This document shows, one piece after another, positions 1 to 8,155 of a DNA stretch of 11,813 bases. Numbering within the stretch: the first letter of the stretch is position 1; each line of letters begins with the position of its first letter. Made by a program: the position numbers and the translations under genes. Source of the DNA: Entamoeba invadens IP1. Lineage: Eukaryota > Evosea > Mastigamoebida > Endamoebidae. Below the pieces are notes generated by a model. That model was not told the DNA's origin. It did not search any database and was given only the letters and a program-made list of their open reading frames with translations. The stretch spans positions 1,740 to 13,552 of the forward strand of contig NW_004191693.1 of the NCBI RefSeq assembly GCF_000330505.1. Direction: 5' to 3'.

Positions 1-1759
1 TTTCTTTCGTTAACTTCAACGACCTTTTCACATGCATTCGAAAGTCTATGTACAAAACAATAATTTTAGTTTAAAGTGCTTTCGATGTTCAATTGGGAAC
101 AAGATTTTATAATAACACACCGATTATCGTGTTACATGTGGTACCATCAAGTGAAATTCCTTTGGATTATTATAAACTGAGTTTTGCATGATACAATGAG
201 CGAAAGAATTAACACAATTCATGAATGTGCATCACTTTCGCCATATCAGTTACCAATTTTAATCTTTACTTCAGTTGTTGTGCAAAAACCAAAAATAAAA
301 CGTGCATATAGTGAATATTAAGTCTTTCAATCACACGTCTGTGAATCGGCGATTAGATGAAAAGGTGTTTTCAGTTGACCCAAATTTTGCGGACGTCTTT
401 TGTCAACTTCATATACATGTTTCATAAGTGTTTCAACAGTTTTTGTGGAAACACTTATTTCAATTGAAGTTTTAATTGTTGTAATTTTAATATCTTCTAA
501 TATTCTTGTTATCATCAGAAGAGAAATCTTCAAGTAAAAAAATATTGCCATTAATACTATTGAAACCCCCTTTTTGTTTTTGCAAGTTATGATTTGTTGT
601 TTACAACACGTCTTTCAACTTCTTCTTCTATTGCTTTGGTGAGAATTGATGACATGTGTAAATCGGCGTTTTCGGTGTTTTCGAGAGTGTCCATTATAAA
701 ATTAAGTCGTTCAATATTGACTAGCTCATTTTTCAATTGAAGGTCACTTTTTATACAATTTTCGTCTTCACTATCGATATCGTCGAGCCAATATTCATTT
801 TCGTCTGCAACCCCAATATTTTCCGGGACGTTTTTTGACGCGTGTGACTTAATAAACGAAGAAGACAACTGTTGCCATATCCCGGATGCTTGACTCATTA
901 TTTCATGGACTCATGTGTCTTCTATTTCGTTGCATTCACTGCATTCACTTCCTACATATTCTTCATTTTCATGAGCTTCATCTTCACTCCACAATGCTCA
1001 GTTTCTAGATTGCCATTAATTGGATCATTTCAATAAACAAAGTCATAATGTCCCATGATATCACCAAAAGTGGTCTGTTTCTTATCTAAGTTTGTTTCAA
1101 GATTAAATGGTTCTTGATAAACAATACCCTTTGGTGTTTGTGTTATGTCTATCACAGGGGGTGTAGCAGTGTTGGGTTGTGCCGTTTCATCTGAAAAGGT
1201 AGAATTGTTGCTCCTCGTTGATACCATTTATTGTTGTAATTGTTCATCTAGACGTTTGGTTTTTGTTCACAGATTTGTTGTGAAACAAAGTGTGGCTCGT
1301 TTATTTCAGGTTGTTGAATTGTTAATTCTCTGGATATTGCTTGAAGAACAATATTAACATCTTCAATCATTTTATTTATATTTGATGTGTTTACTCCCGT
1401 GGTGATCAATGCATCTTTGACTCTCATTATTTGAAACTTTGACGCATTTTTATTTTTCTCGTAATTTGTGTTCATTAACGAGTTGAGCGAGAAATAATTT
1501 AGTATATTAAAGTAGTTTATTGCGAAGTTTTGGAGCCATTTTTAAATAGCACAAAAAATGTTCGTGTCTTTATGAAGATGAATGTTGTAATGCTCTTTCA
1601 AAGCATCTCGCAGAAATTTCCAACAAAAACACAACAATTCAAGCCCTTTACAAACCCATCAGGTTCATCTTAAATGAAGGGCTAAAACTCTAGAGTATTA
1701 TCAAAAAGAAATACATCTTCTTGAAACCTTTTTTCTTTTGAGAGTCGTGGTTTCGGCAT
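1..1759 (-). pseudogene. Decayed protein gene of unknown family, 3' end beyond the left edge
   Basis: Seen: an ATG at 1759-1757 opens a reading that begins MPKPRLSKEKRFQEDV. It hits TAG (1684-1682) and TAA (1672-1670), and after a frameshift near 1640 resumes with FLRDALKEHYN. It crosses TAA 1544-1542 and stays open with plausible protein (WLQNFAINYFNI, then MRVKDALITTGVNTSN) to TAG 1250-1248. A second frame over the same spot reads KTKRLDEQLQQ up to TAA 1230-1228, directly before the stretch MVSTRSNNS (1227-1030). An acidic stretch (SEDEAHENEEY) follows in another frame, then TGA 913-911, then 898-587 (WLDDIDSEDEN and a charged helical tail). A weaker part runs on to position 1. Composition is that of a real protein: mixed charged and hydrophobic residues, Gln-rich coil, acidic linker. 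I do not recognise the family. It may be a low-copy host gene or a protein from a repeat family. At least four nonsense codons and three or more frameshifts make it non-functional. The short ORFs inside should not be annotated as separate genes. Confidence 0.6.
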
Positions 1760-2069
1760 TTAATGGTTATTTTGAGTTTGTGGTAAATTAAACTTATAAC
1801 AAACCCATCTTGAAACCCTTATTTTATATGTTATTATATAAATATGATTCTATTCATTTTTTAATTATCTTTTCGCCAAAAAGTTCCATAGAGAAAGAAT
1901 AACTCATGCCTTAATAGTTAATAATTTAAATAAAAAATTTATGTTTGTTTTAATATTTATATTAAATCTTATACAAGCGTTCAACACAAAATATTTTGAA
2001 ATTATAACAACATTTTCAGCTTTTTTTAATATTCATAGACTCGTACAATATAAATGTTTTTTTTAGTAA
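1760..2069. other. AT-rich spacer between two pseudogenes
   Basis: About 310 bp between the start of the unknown decayed gene and the end of the beta-amylase remnant. I see no coding trace. It would have held the promoter of the left gene, but no convincing Entamoeba core promoter set (TATA-like box, GAAC element and initiator together) stands out. A phrase like caaacccatc occurs at 1651-1660 and again near 1801-1808, too short to interpret. Confidence 0.4.
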
Positions 2070-3245
2070 TTAAAGCTTGTCATTGATATACACAATATCA
2101 TTGACACTATTTGGCCTTATTGATATATTTACATCGAATTGTATTGAATCAATTACACATCTCAAACCCATTTTCATCACACTTCCCAATCCCAACTGAA
2201 TATGTGGCGTTCAATGATTGGTCAAATATATGCCTGCTGACTACCACATCGAAAGTCCATCCTTGATATCTCAAGCAAGTGAAGATGAATCTGATGTTGT
2301 TATTTTTGAATATCTTCAATGATGTTTTGTTGCTATCATTTTAAATAATTTGTAATAGCCTGATGTCATCTCGGCATCAGGCTATTATTACGTGAGTGTT
2401 GTCAGTCTACAACCAATGTATTTTATTGATTTTCCTTGCAAGTGCCAAATTGTTACCAAAGACACTTCTTGCTGCAGCCAACACTTAGTTGGTATGGTTC
2501 AATAAAAAGTCGAAGTACCATTGTTGAAATAACCATTCATATTCGCTCTAGTAGTTGTCGTTTCCATTTCCAAAAATCAGTTGGTGTTGGTGAATTGTAT
2601 TGACCAGCGTTAGTTGGGTTGTGCCCCACTCATAGTCAACTGATGCTGTTGACTGTTTTATCGAAATTCTTTAGTGACTTGCTGTTTCTACACTGGAAAA
2701 GTCTAATACGACAACCCAAGTTATTTAGTGTGCATGATGAGTGTCTCGTCTAACCACATATTTTTATACCACAACTTAAATTTCGTTAAATGTTTTATTG
2801 TTAATGCGGTTCTGGAATTTTTGCATTTATGAGACCATGAACTCCATGTAGATTTCATTTGGGGTTCTTTATTTTGAAGATGCCCTGGTCATCATTAGCT
2901 ATTAAAATATACTCTTCGTGGTGTTGTTTTCAATGTCTTTAAAGAATGTGTTATTAAAAACGCCGGTGTTTCTCACCCACTTCTAAATCTCAATTGTCAT
3001 AGTTTAAGACTTTATCACCACTTTAAATAACGACATCATTATTTAGCCTTCTTAATTACGTAGAAAATTGTTTTACAATACTAATAACAAGTATTCAAGT
3101 AATTAGTATTTGGAGAAGTTTCAACTAGTCTCACACAAACAACATAACAGTTGACACCCAATATATTTCTACAAACTTGACCACCACTCAACTGTGCACA
3201 GTATTAATTTGTATTGTATGCCATCTTCAATTTCATACTATGAGA
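2070..3245 (-). pseudogene. Beta-amylase (GH14) pseudogene, nearly full length
   Basis: Beta-amylase releases maltose from the non-reducing ends of alpha-1,4-glucans. In Entamoeba it is linked to glycogen turnover during encystation. Reading 3245 to 2070 with frame changes gives the GH14 order of motifs: KWVRNTGVFNNTFFKDIENN (about 2985-2925), an EYILIANDDQGIF stretch, RTPNEIYMEFMVS, a relic of the catalytic GELRYPSY motif near 2750, LFQCRNSKSLKNF, NPTNAGQYNSPTPTDFW (about 2627-2575), the FQQWYFDFLLNHTN and VLAAARSVFGNNLALA block, IHWL, AEMTSGYYK, FIFTCL and a last DENGFEM segment ending at TAA 2072-2070. The span of about 390 codons is close to a catalytic domain; the first beta-strand region is weak or missing. 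The codon aligned with the general-acid Glu reads TAG (2752-2750), and the GENALxRYD region with the second catalytic Glu is rearranged. Many frameshifts and stops exclude function. The family call is confident; the exact ends are not. Whether an intact paralogue exists elsewhere cannot be seen here. Confidence 0.82.
2353..2387. repeat. Perfect 13-bp inverted repeat inside the beta-amylase relic
   Basis: Arms TAATAGCCTGATG (2353-2365) and CATCAGGCTATTA (2375-2387) enclose a 9-base loop. On the minus strand, the arm at 2365-2353 is part of the conserved AEMTSGYY coding motif, while the arm at 2387-2375 lies within about 16 extra bases just before that motif. The palindrome therefore looks like a mutational scar and not a terminator. 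Confidence 0.75.
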
Positions 3246-3447
3246 TGATCATTAAAAATGACCTAATATAATAATAATAATAATTGTTTATAATCTTATT
3301 ATATGTTTTCAATATATCGTCAATTTAGACAATAAAACTTGTTGCTAATGGTAAATTGTATAGAGTTTAGTCAACGCAATATATGAAATTCGATGTGCAT
3401 AATAATGAAATGAATGTATGTTAACTGTTTTTATTTTTTAAATAAAG
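3246..3447. other. AT-rich spacer with a short ATA microsatellite
   Basis: Between the beta-amylase relic and the left end of the TTAA element. It contains an ATA trinucleotide run at about 3265-3284. No coding trace was found. The missing N-terminal part of the beta-amylase would be expected here but cannot be read. Confidence 0.4.
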
Positions 3448-3466
3448 TTAATCCTTCGAGGACGGG
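3448..3466 (+). repeat. Left terminal inverted repeat of the TTAA element
   Basis: TTAA target followed by TCCTTCGAGGACGGG. It matches the inner right end (7114-7130, reverse strand) at the eleven bases CCTTCGAGGAC and the outer right end (8101-8117) less exactly. The first base after TTAA is T here and C in both right ends. Confidence 0.65.
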
Positions 3467-3613
3467 AAAAATCATAATTTGTAAAATAATAAAAATCTTA
3501 GTCTATTATAATGTAATTGTGACCTTTTTTCTTTATTTTTTTTTTCAAAAAAACTAGACACCCTGGAACGAAAATTATAGTAAATTTTATAGTAAATTGT
3601 TAGAAATTATAGT

Positions 3614-3664
3614 AAAAAAGTGAACCTTTTGTTGAAATGGGGACGAACAAAGGTTCACTTTTTT
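3614..3664. repeat. Subterminal palindrome, 16-bp perfect arms
   Basis: Arms AAAAAAGTGAACCTTT (3614-3629) and AAAGGTTCACTTTTTT (3649-3664) with a 19-base loop that is GC-richer than its surroundings. It lies about 165 bp inside the left end. A related palindrome, AAAAGTG-AA-CACTTTT, lies at 7891-7906 near the right end. It could be a subterminal transposase-binding or structural element; no protein gene here would use it as a terminator. Confidence 0.6.
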
Positions 3665-5897
3665 GCTTGATCTTTTCAGAAACAAGTCACAGTTCAATGG
3701 AAAAGTCAGATCAAACATTTATTGAGATGACCACAACCAATTACGATAATAAAATTAATTATAAAATATAACAAAGACCAAATTGCATCATATAGCATAC
3801 TGGTATGGAATATTCAAAATCAATTGCATCATAAAATAACAAAGAAAAAATAATAAAGCATAGACTTTGAGGTTTCTTGAAATTTCAATATACAATTGAT
3901 CTCAAAAACAATTACAAGGGAAAATAAATAGATTTTTTTGTAAACTTTGAAAAATACAATAAATTAAAAATTGGGTTTTACTATTTTTTGTAAAAGAAAT
4001 AAGATAAGACGAAAAGACACTTTTGTTTGTTCCGACTTTGAAAAATAAATCTTAGAGAACATAAGTGTAAAATAAACAAAAAAAATATCTAAAATACATT
4101 TTCAAAAGTATCAAAAATCGCAAAATCGAGAAAAATTTATAAAAACAACTTAAACAATAAAAGTAGTCGCGTTTGTATAAACTTTGATCACCACGAGGTT
4201 TTGTGATTACTCGTCGAAATTCACGTCGTGCCACTGTCGAGGAAGCAAGATATAAACTCATTGTTTGTAATTTGAATTTTTTATCATTTTCAAACAAAAA
4301 CAAAAGGCAAAACGTGTTTTATGCAATCTATTTAGAATATAAAGATTTGTATTTGGTAAACAATTGTTTATTTTGCAGCCACTGTTTATTCATTTTCAAA
4401 ATATGCATATTTGGGCAACAAACAAAAAACTTAAGGTAAATGTATAGAGATAATGAAAAACAAAGAAAAACACAAGTGTAAAGACATCTTGATATATACC
4501 AACGTTGACACTTTAAACTATAATTTTTAATAAAATAAATTAATATATTATTAATAATTTATCATGTTATTTATAATAGTTTTATAATTATAATTGTTAT
4601 ATATAATAGTTACAATCAACAAACATAATTTTGACACAATAACACATCAACAATCATATCTTTACTCCAACGTGATGTCATCGAAGTGATAAATAATCAC
4701 ATTGATATAACAATGTTGTGTAATAAGACAGTACTGTATTTTATGTATAATTATAATAAAAATGATATAATCATTCCTTTTTATAATGTTATCATTGTGG
4801 AAGATACATAGTGTTTGTAATTTAGCGCGTTTTGACTGAAAACATATAGTTTAAATTAAAACAAAACAAATAAGCATTTAATTTATATAAACAGAAACAC
4901 ACTGGTTTAGTGAATGATCAATAAAATGATTACATGTGATATAATTGATGTAGTTGTTATATAGATAACAATTTAAATTATTTGGATGTTAGAATTGATA
5001 ACAAACTATATTTCTAATATTATTTTACCATTAATAATATAAAGTCTAAAATAATAATATAATAATAATAAAATAATAATTATTTTTCAAATGACAATAA
5101 TGTCAAAATAATGTTATTTAAACACACCAAATAACAAAAATACGATAAAAATTTTTGTTTTAAAATAGATAATTTTAAAGAATATTTTAAATTAACGACT
5201 ATCTCTTATTCCACGACAATGGATCAATAAAAATAGGCAAACAATTGTGACTTATAATATTATTAACAGTTATAGTTAAAAATATTAGATAATTTATAAT
5301 GTATTGTTTATTTGATTGATTTTGTAACGAATTGTGTTTTGTGTTTTTAAATAGATTTTTTGTTCCTAATTTTAAAAATAAATACATTAAGGTTACCCCG
5401 TTTTGTTCAAAACTTTACTTCAAGCAAGACATTTATAGTAATTTTTAATTAATGAATACTATTTTAACAAATTAAATACAAAAAACATTTTTGGTGTTTT
5501 TTTATTTGAAGATTGCTAAACAATAAAATGGTTTAAATTAATTAAAAGTACTAATTAAATCTTACATATAACAATTTTACTTGCTATAAACAAAAAAGTT
5601 TGTGATGAAACAAAGAAAAAAGATATAAATTTGAATAAACACGATAATTGAGTTGATATTTCAAGATTTGTTATAAATAGATTTATAGTTTCAAGTTGCA
5701 CTATTTTAAACAACAATGTGCAAACCAATTTATAATCAAAAATTATCATTTTTTAATCCTTATATCCAATAAAAACATTTGAAATTCCAATAAATATAGT
5801 AAATCAACATTAAATAATCATGTGAAATAACACAAATTTCTTATTATATTTGGAATAAAAATTCAAAAAATAAATAATTATTTATTACTATAAATAA
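3665..5897. other. Element interior: AT-rich DNA without recognisable genes
   Basis: Mostly A/T tracts and AAT/ATA runs (for example 5047-5083). Short open frames here on both strands are low-complexity Lys, Asn, Ile and Phe translations and look like chance. One GC-richer patch, 4185-4262, reads PRGFVITRRNSRRATVEEAR on the plus strand and is described as a finding. A short plus-strand run at about 3690-3770 (SMEKSDQTFIEMTTTNYDN) looks mildly protein-like but matches nothing I know. Confidence 0.4.
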
Positions 5898-6270
5898 CTT
5901 TGCCGCCTTGCATTTATTTTGACGAAAAAATGCAAAAATCAGCTACATCATCAGAACTCAAAAAATCACATTAACTATCAAATGGTGAAGTCATCACCAT
6001 TGGAAACGAGAGATTCAGATGACCAAAAGCACTCTTCTTGCCATCATTCCTTGTTATGGAAACAACATGTATCCACGAGACAATTTACAACTCAATCATG
6101 AAATGTGATGTCGACATCAGAAAGGACTTGTACGGAAACATCGTTTTGTCTGGTGCAAAATCAATCCAAAAATCAACGACAGACAAGAGAAGGAGAAAGT
6201 CGCAAATGAAAAACGAATAAGCATAATCAAGGCTGTTCATGTTTGGCTCAATTTAATTATATTCATATTG
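5898..6270 (+). pseudogene. Actin pseudogene fragment (about residues 215-345 of actin)
   Basis: Actin is the filament-forming cytoskeletal ATPase, normally about 376 residues. Translating across frames gives LCRLAFI (actin LCYVALD), then after a one-base shift FDEKM and [41 protein letters not shown] and [20 protein letters not shown] follow in one frame, the last being near-identical to actin. A +1 shift near 6170 then gives [10 protein letters not shown], and finally a weak VHVWLN corresponding to actin YSVWIGG. Nonsense codons sit at 5972-5974 (TAA) and 6020-6022 (TGA, in place of the Cys codon of RFRCPEALF). The N-terminal two thirds and the last about 30 residues are absent. Relic, not a gene. 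It sits inside the TTAA-bounded region, surrounded by AT-rich DNA on both sides. Entamoeba actin genes are usually intronless, so DNA capture and retrocopying cannot be told apart by intron loss. No poly(A) tract or target duplication is evident. Confidence 0.9.
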
Positions 6271-7110
6271 GTGTTTATTTGGTTTAGTTTTAATAATTAT
6301 TGTTTTAATTATTGTTATAATCAATCATAAAATATATAATAAATTTACTATCAGTTATATTATTCAAAGGTTTATTTTTTATAGTTTATTTATAATTAAA
6401 ATTACTATACAATTTATTATTCTTTTGTCACGCATTGTATAATGTATCCAAAACTGCTATTTTTCTCAACTTAAATTGATGTTTTATAGCGTTGTTTTAC
6501 CATATAAGATAATTAATTTATTGTTATTATTGTGTTAGATGAATAACAAACAAAATTAATAGTAAGTAGTGGGTTTTATCGTAATATTTTGATGTTATTT
6601 GGTTCTCTAAGTATTTTTAGTTTGAGTGGAATCCATTTTTTATTTCAACAATAATATTTTTGTCATGTTCTTATTTTATTTTGGTTTGAACCAATCTTAT
6701 TGGTTATATCAAACCCACAATCTTGCACACTTTTTAAGTGTTTTTCATTTTGTTTTTTAAAAAACTTGAATATCTGATAATACTATTTAATAATTTTTAT
6801 TAACATTTTTATTTGTTTATAAAAACAGTTTATTTTCGTATTATTTTTATTACTAATATTAATTTGTTAAATTATATATTTTATTGATTGAAGGACGAAT
6901 CTTTAACAAAATCAATTAATTTGAGTTTATGAATGATGAAATGTTTTATAAATAATTCAAAGTTTGAATTTGAGTTGAACTATTTTATCAAATATGTCAA
7001 GAATCATTCTAAATTGTTCATGAAAAGTCGCCATTATTTTCATTTTTTTGGAAAAGTGAAATTATTTTTTGAATTTTTTTTTCTGAAAAAAAAGAAAAAA
7101 ATAAAAATTT
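6271..7110. other. Element interior downstream of the actin relic
   Basis: Very AT-rich, with no recognisable coding trace. The open frame at 6933-7130 on the plus strand ends in a Lys-rich run made by the A-tract beside the inner terminal repeat, so it is an artefact of composition. Confidence 0.4.
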
Positions 7111-7113
7111 TTC

Positions 7114-7130
7114 AGTCCTCGAAGGGTTAA
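7114..7130 (-). repeat. Inner right terminal inverted repeat
   Basis: On the minus strand TTAACCCTTCGAGGACT followed by an A/T-rich run. It is the best sequence partner of the left end at 3448, sharing CCTTCGAGGAC exactly. It faces the same way as the outer right end at 8117, so the block carries two right ends for one visible left end. Confidence 0.6.
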
Positions 7131-7787
7131 TTATTTTTTTTATATTTTTGATTATTTGACACGCATTTCTAACCTTTTGTTACCAGTTCTCAATTATTTT
7201 AAGTATGTTTTTGACTTCAAATAAATATTGTCAGCCCAATTATTTTGATGAATCTTCAAGGTCATTTTAAAAATTAAATAAAAAATAATAAATTAATATA
7301 GTAATAATAAATCATTAATATAAAATTGATATTTATTTAAATTTGTGTTTTTTATATGTTATTTATCCAATATAATGTACTATTTTATATTATTTATATT
7401 ATTAATGTTAATAATACAAAGGTTTTATACAATAATTTGTATAAGTTAAATATTTAGTAAATTTATAATACTTGTATAATAAATAAAACAATTAAATATA
7501 TTTGTTATATACTATATCATTTTATTAATTAATTACTATTATTATATCATATAAATAACTATTATTATGAAATTAAAATTTATTATAATCATATTATAAA
7601 ATAAACTATATAAACAACCAAATTATTATAATATTTTTATTATATACAATTAATAAACTTTAATGGTAAATATACTGTTCAATATACTATAAAAAAAGTA
7701 AGTATAAGGGCAGTTTTTAAATAACTTTTATAAAAAATGCCAAAAATATTTTTAGTGCAAAAAATCAAAAAATACCGAGCCATGCTT

Positions 7788-7818
7788 ATTGTGTATAGTT
7801 TATAATACTATACACAAT
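7788..7818. repeat. Perfect 12-bp inverted repeat
   Basis: ATTGTGTATAGT (7788-7799) and ACTATACACAAT (7807-7818) with a 7-base loop. Flanking A-rich (about 7763-7771) and T-rich (7819-7825) runs could extend the fold. Function unknown; it may be part of the mobile element end. Confidence 0.6.
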
Positions 7819-7877
7819 TTTTTGATATAAAAAGAAAAAAAATAAACTTGAAAATAATTACCAGAAACTTCGTCAAG

Positions 7878-7906
7878 TTTTCCTCACAGGAAAAGTGAAC
7901 ACTTTT
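7878..7906. repeat. Two overlapping short palindromes near the outer right end
   Basis: TTTTCCT-CAC-AGGAAAA (7878-7894) overlaps AAAAGTG-AA-CACTTTT (7891-7906). The AAAAGTGAAC core also occurs in the palindrome near the left end (3617-3625), which supports a shared subterminal design. Confidence 0.5.
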
Positions 7907-8100
7907 TTCAACAAAAATACGATTTTAGGTTAAAATTTACTATTAATTTGTAGTAAATTAAATTATTTTTTACTATTAATTTTGTTTCCTGGTATTCCTC
8001 ATGGTTGTAAAAAGTTTAAAGCGTTTTTTGCATTCTTTCTTTCTGATATACACTCAAAATGAATAAGATATAAATAAGTATACATTTTTTGGAAATTTTT

Positions 8101-8117
8101 GGTACTGGAAGGGTTAA
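8101..8117 (-). repeat. Outer right terminal inverted repeat
   Basis: On the minus strand TTAACCCTTCCAGTACC, then an AAAAATTT run. It differs from the other two ends at two positions within CCTTCSAGKAC. It lies 38 bp past the stop of the receptor-kinase gene. Confidence 0.55.
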
Positions 8118-8155
8118 TTCAAAAACACAAAACAATGAATAAGACACACATATCT

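Larger units (their letters stand above)
7131..8100. other. AT-rich segment between the two right ends
   Basis: No coding trace. It carries structured motifs: a 12-bp inverted repeat at 7788-7818, palindromes at 7878-7906, and repeated TAGTAAATT/TACTATTAATTT phrases at 7930-7985 that mirror phrases at 3577-3620. These make the last 200-300 bp a plausible subterminal region for the outer right end. Confidence 0.45.
3448..8117. mobile_element. Putative non-autonomous piggyBac-like element bounded by TTAA
   Basis: Seen: TTAATCCTTCGAGGACGGG begins at 3448, and the reverse strand from 8117 reads TTAACCCTTCCAGTACC. Both are TTAA, then YCCTTC, then AGKAC, then an A-rich run. Subterminal regions also correspond. 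About 115-125 bp inside each end lies a CCWGGAAMSAAAAT phrase (3562 on the plus strand, 7992 on the minus strand) followed by TAGTAAA-type repeats and an AAAAGTGAAC motif. Known: piggyBac elements insert at TTAA and have short inverted repeats starting CCY; they are reported from Entamoeba genomes. Inferred: this is a long (4.67 kb) defective member. No DDE transposase or recognisable remnant of one is present. The only identifiable cargo is an actin fragment. A second right end at 7127-7130 means the interior may be nested or rearranged, so a 3448-7130 element (3.68 kb) is an alternative. The family assignment rests on ends alone. Confidence 0.55.

Noticed and set aside
2353..2387. Hairpin read as a transcription terminator or small RNA.
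   Set aside because: One arm is the conserved AEMTSGYY coding segment of the beta-amylase relic, and there is no adjacent gene end or U-tract logic in a eukaryote.
3265..3284. ATA/AAT runs here and at 5047-5083 as CRISPR-like or tRNA-array repeats.
   Set aside because: They are simple trinucleotide microsatellites in AT-rich DNA with no spacer or tRNA structure.
5199..5749. Two minus-strand ORFs rich in Ile, Phe, Leu and Asn, possibly small membrane proteins.
   Set aside because: Composition is what random AT-rich DNA gives. No family motif, no supporting context.
5919..6101. 60-codon plus-strand ORF overlapping the actin relic.
   Set aside because: It is an alternative frame of the actin fragment; the true frame reads NGEVITIGNERFR and onward.
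6933..7130. 65-codon plus-strand ORF ending in a Lys-rich tail.
   Set aside because: The tail is the A-tract next to the inner terminal repeat, and the rest is AT-driven low-complexity sequence.
3448..8117. A piggyBac transposase gene expected inside the element.
   Set aside because: I looked for long frames or stitched DDE-type protein on both strands and found only the actin relic and unrecognised short patches.
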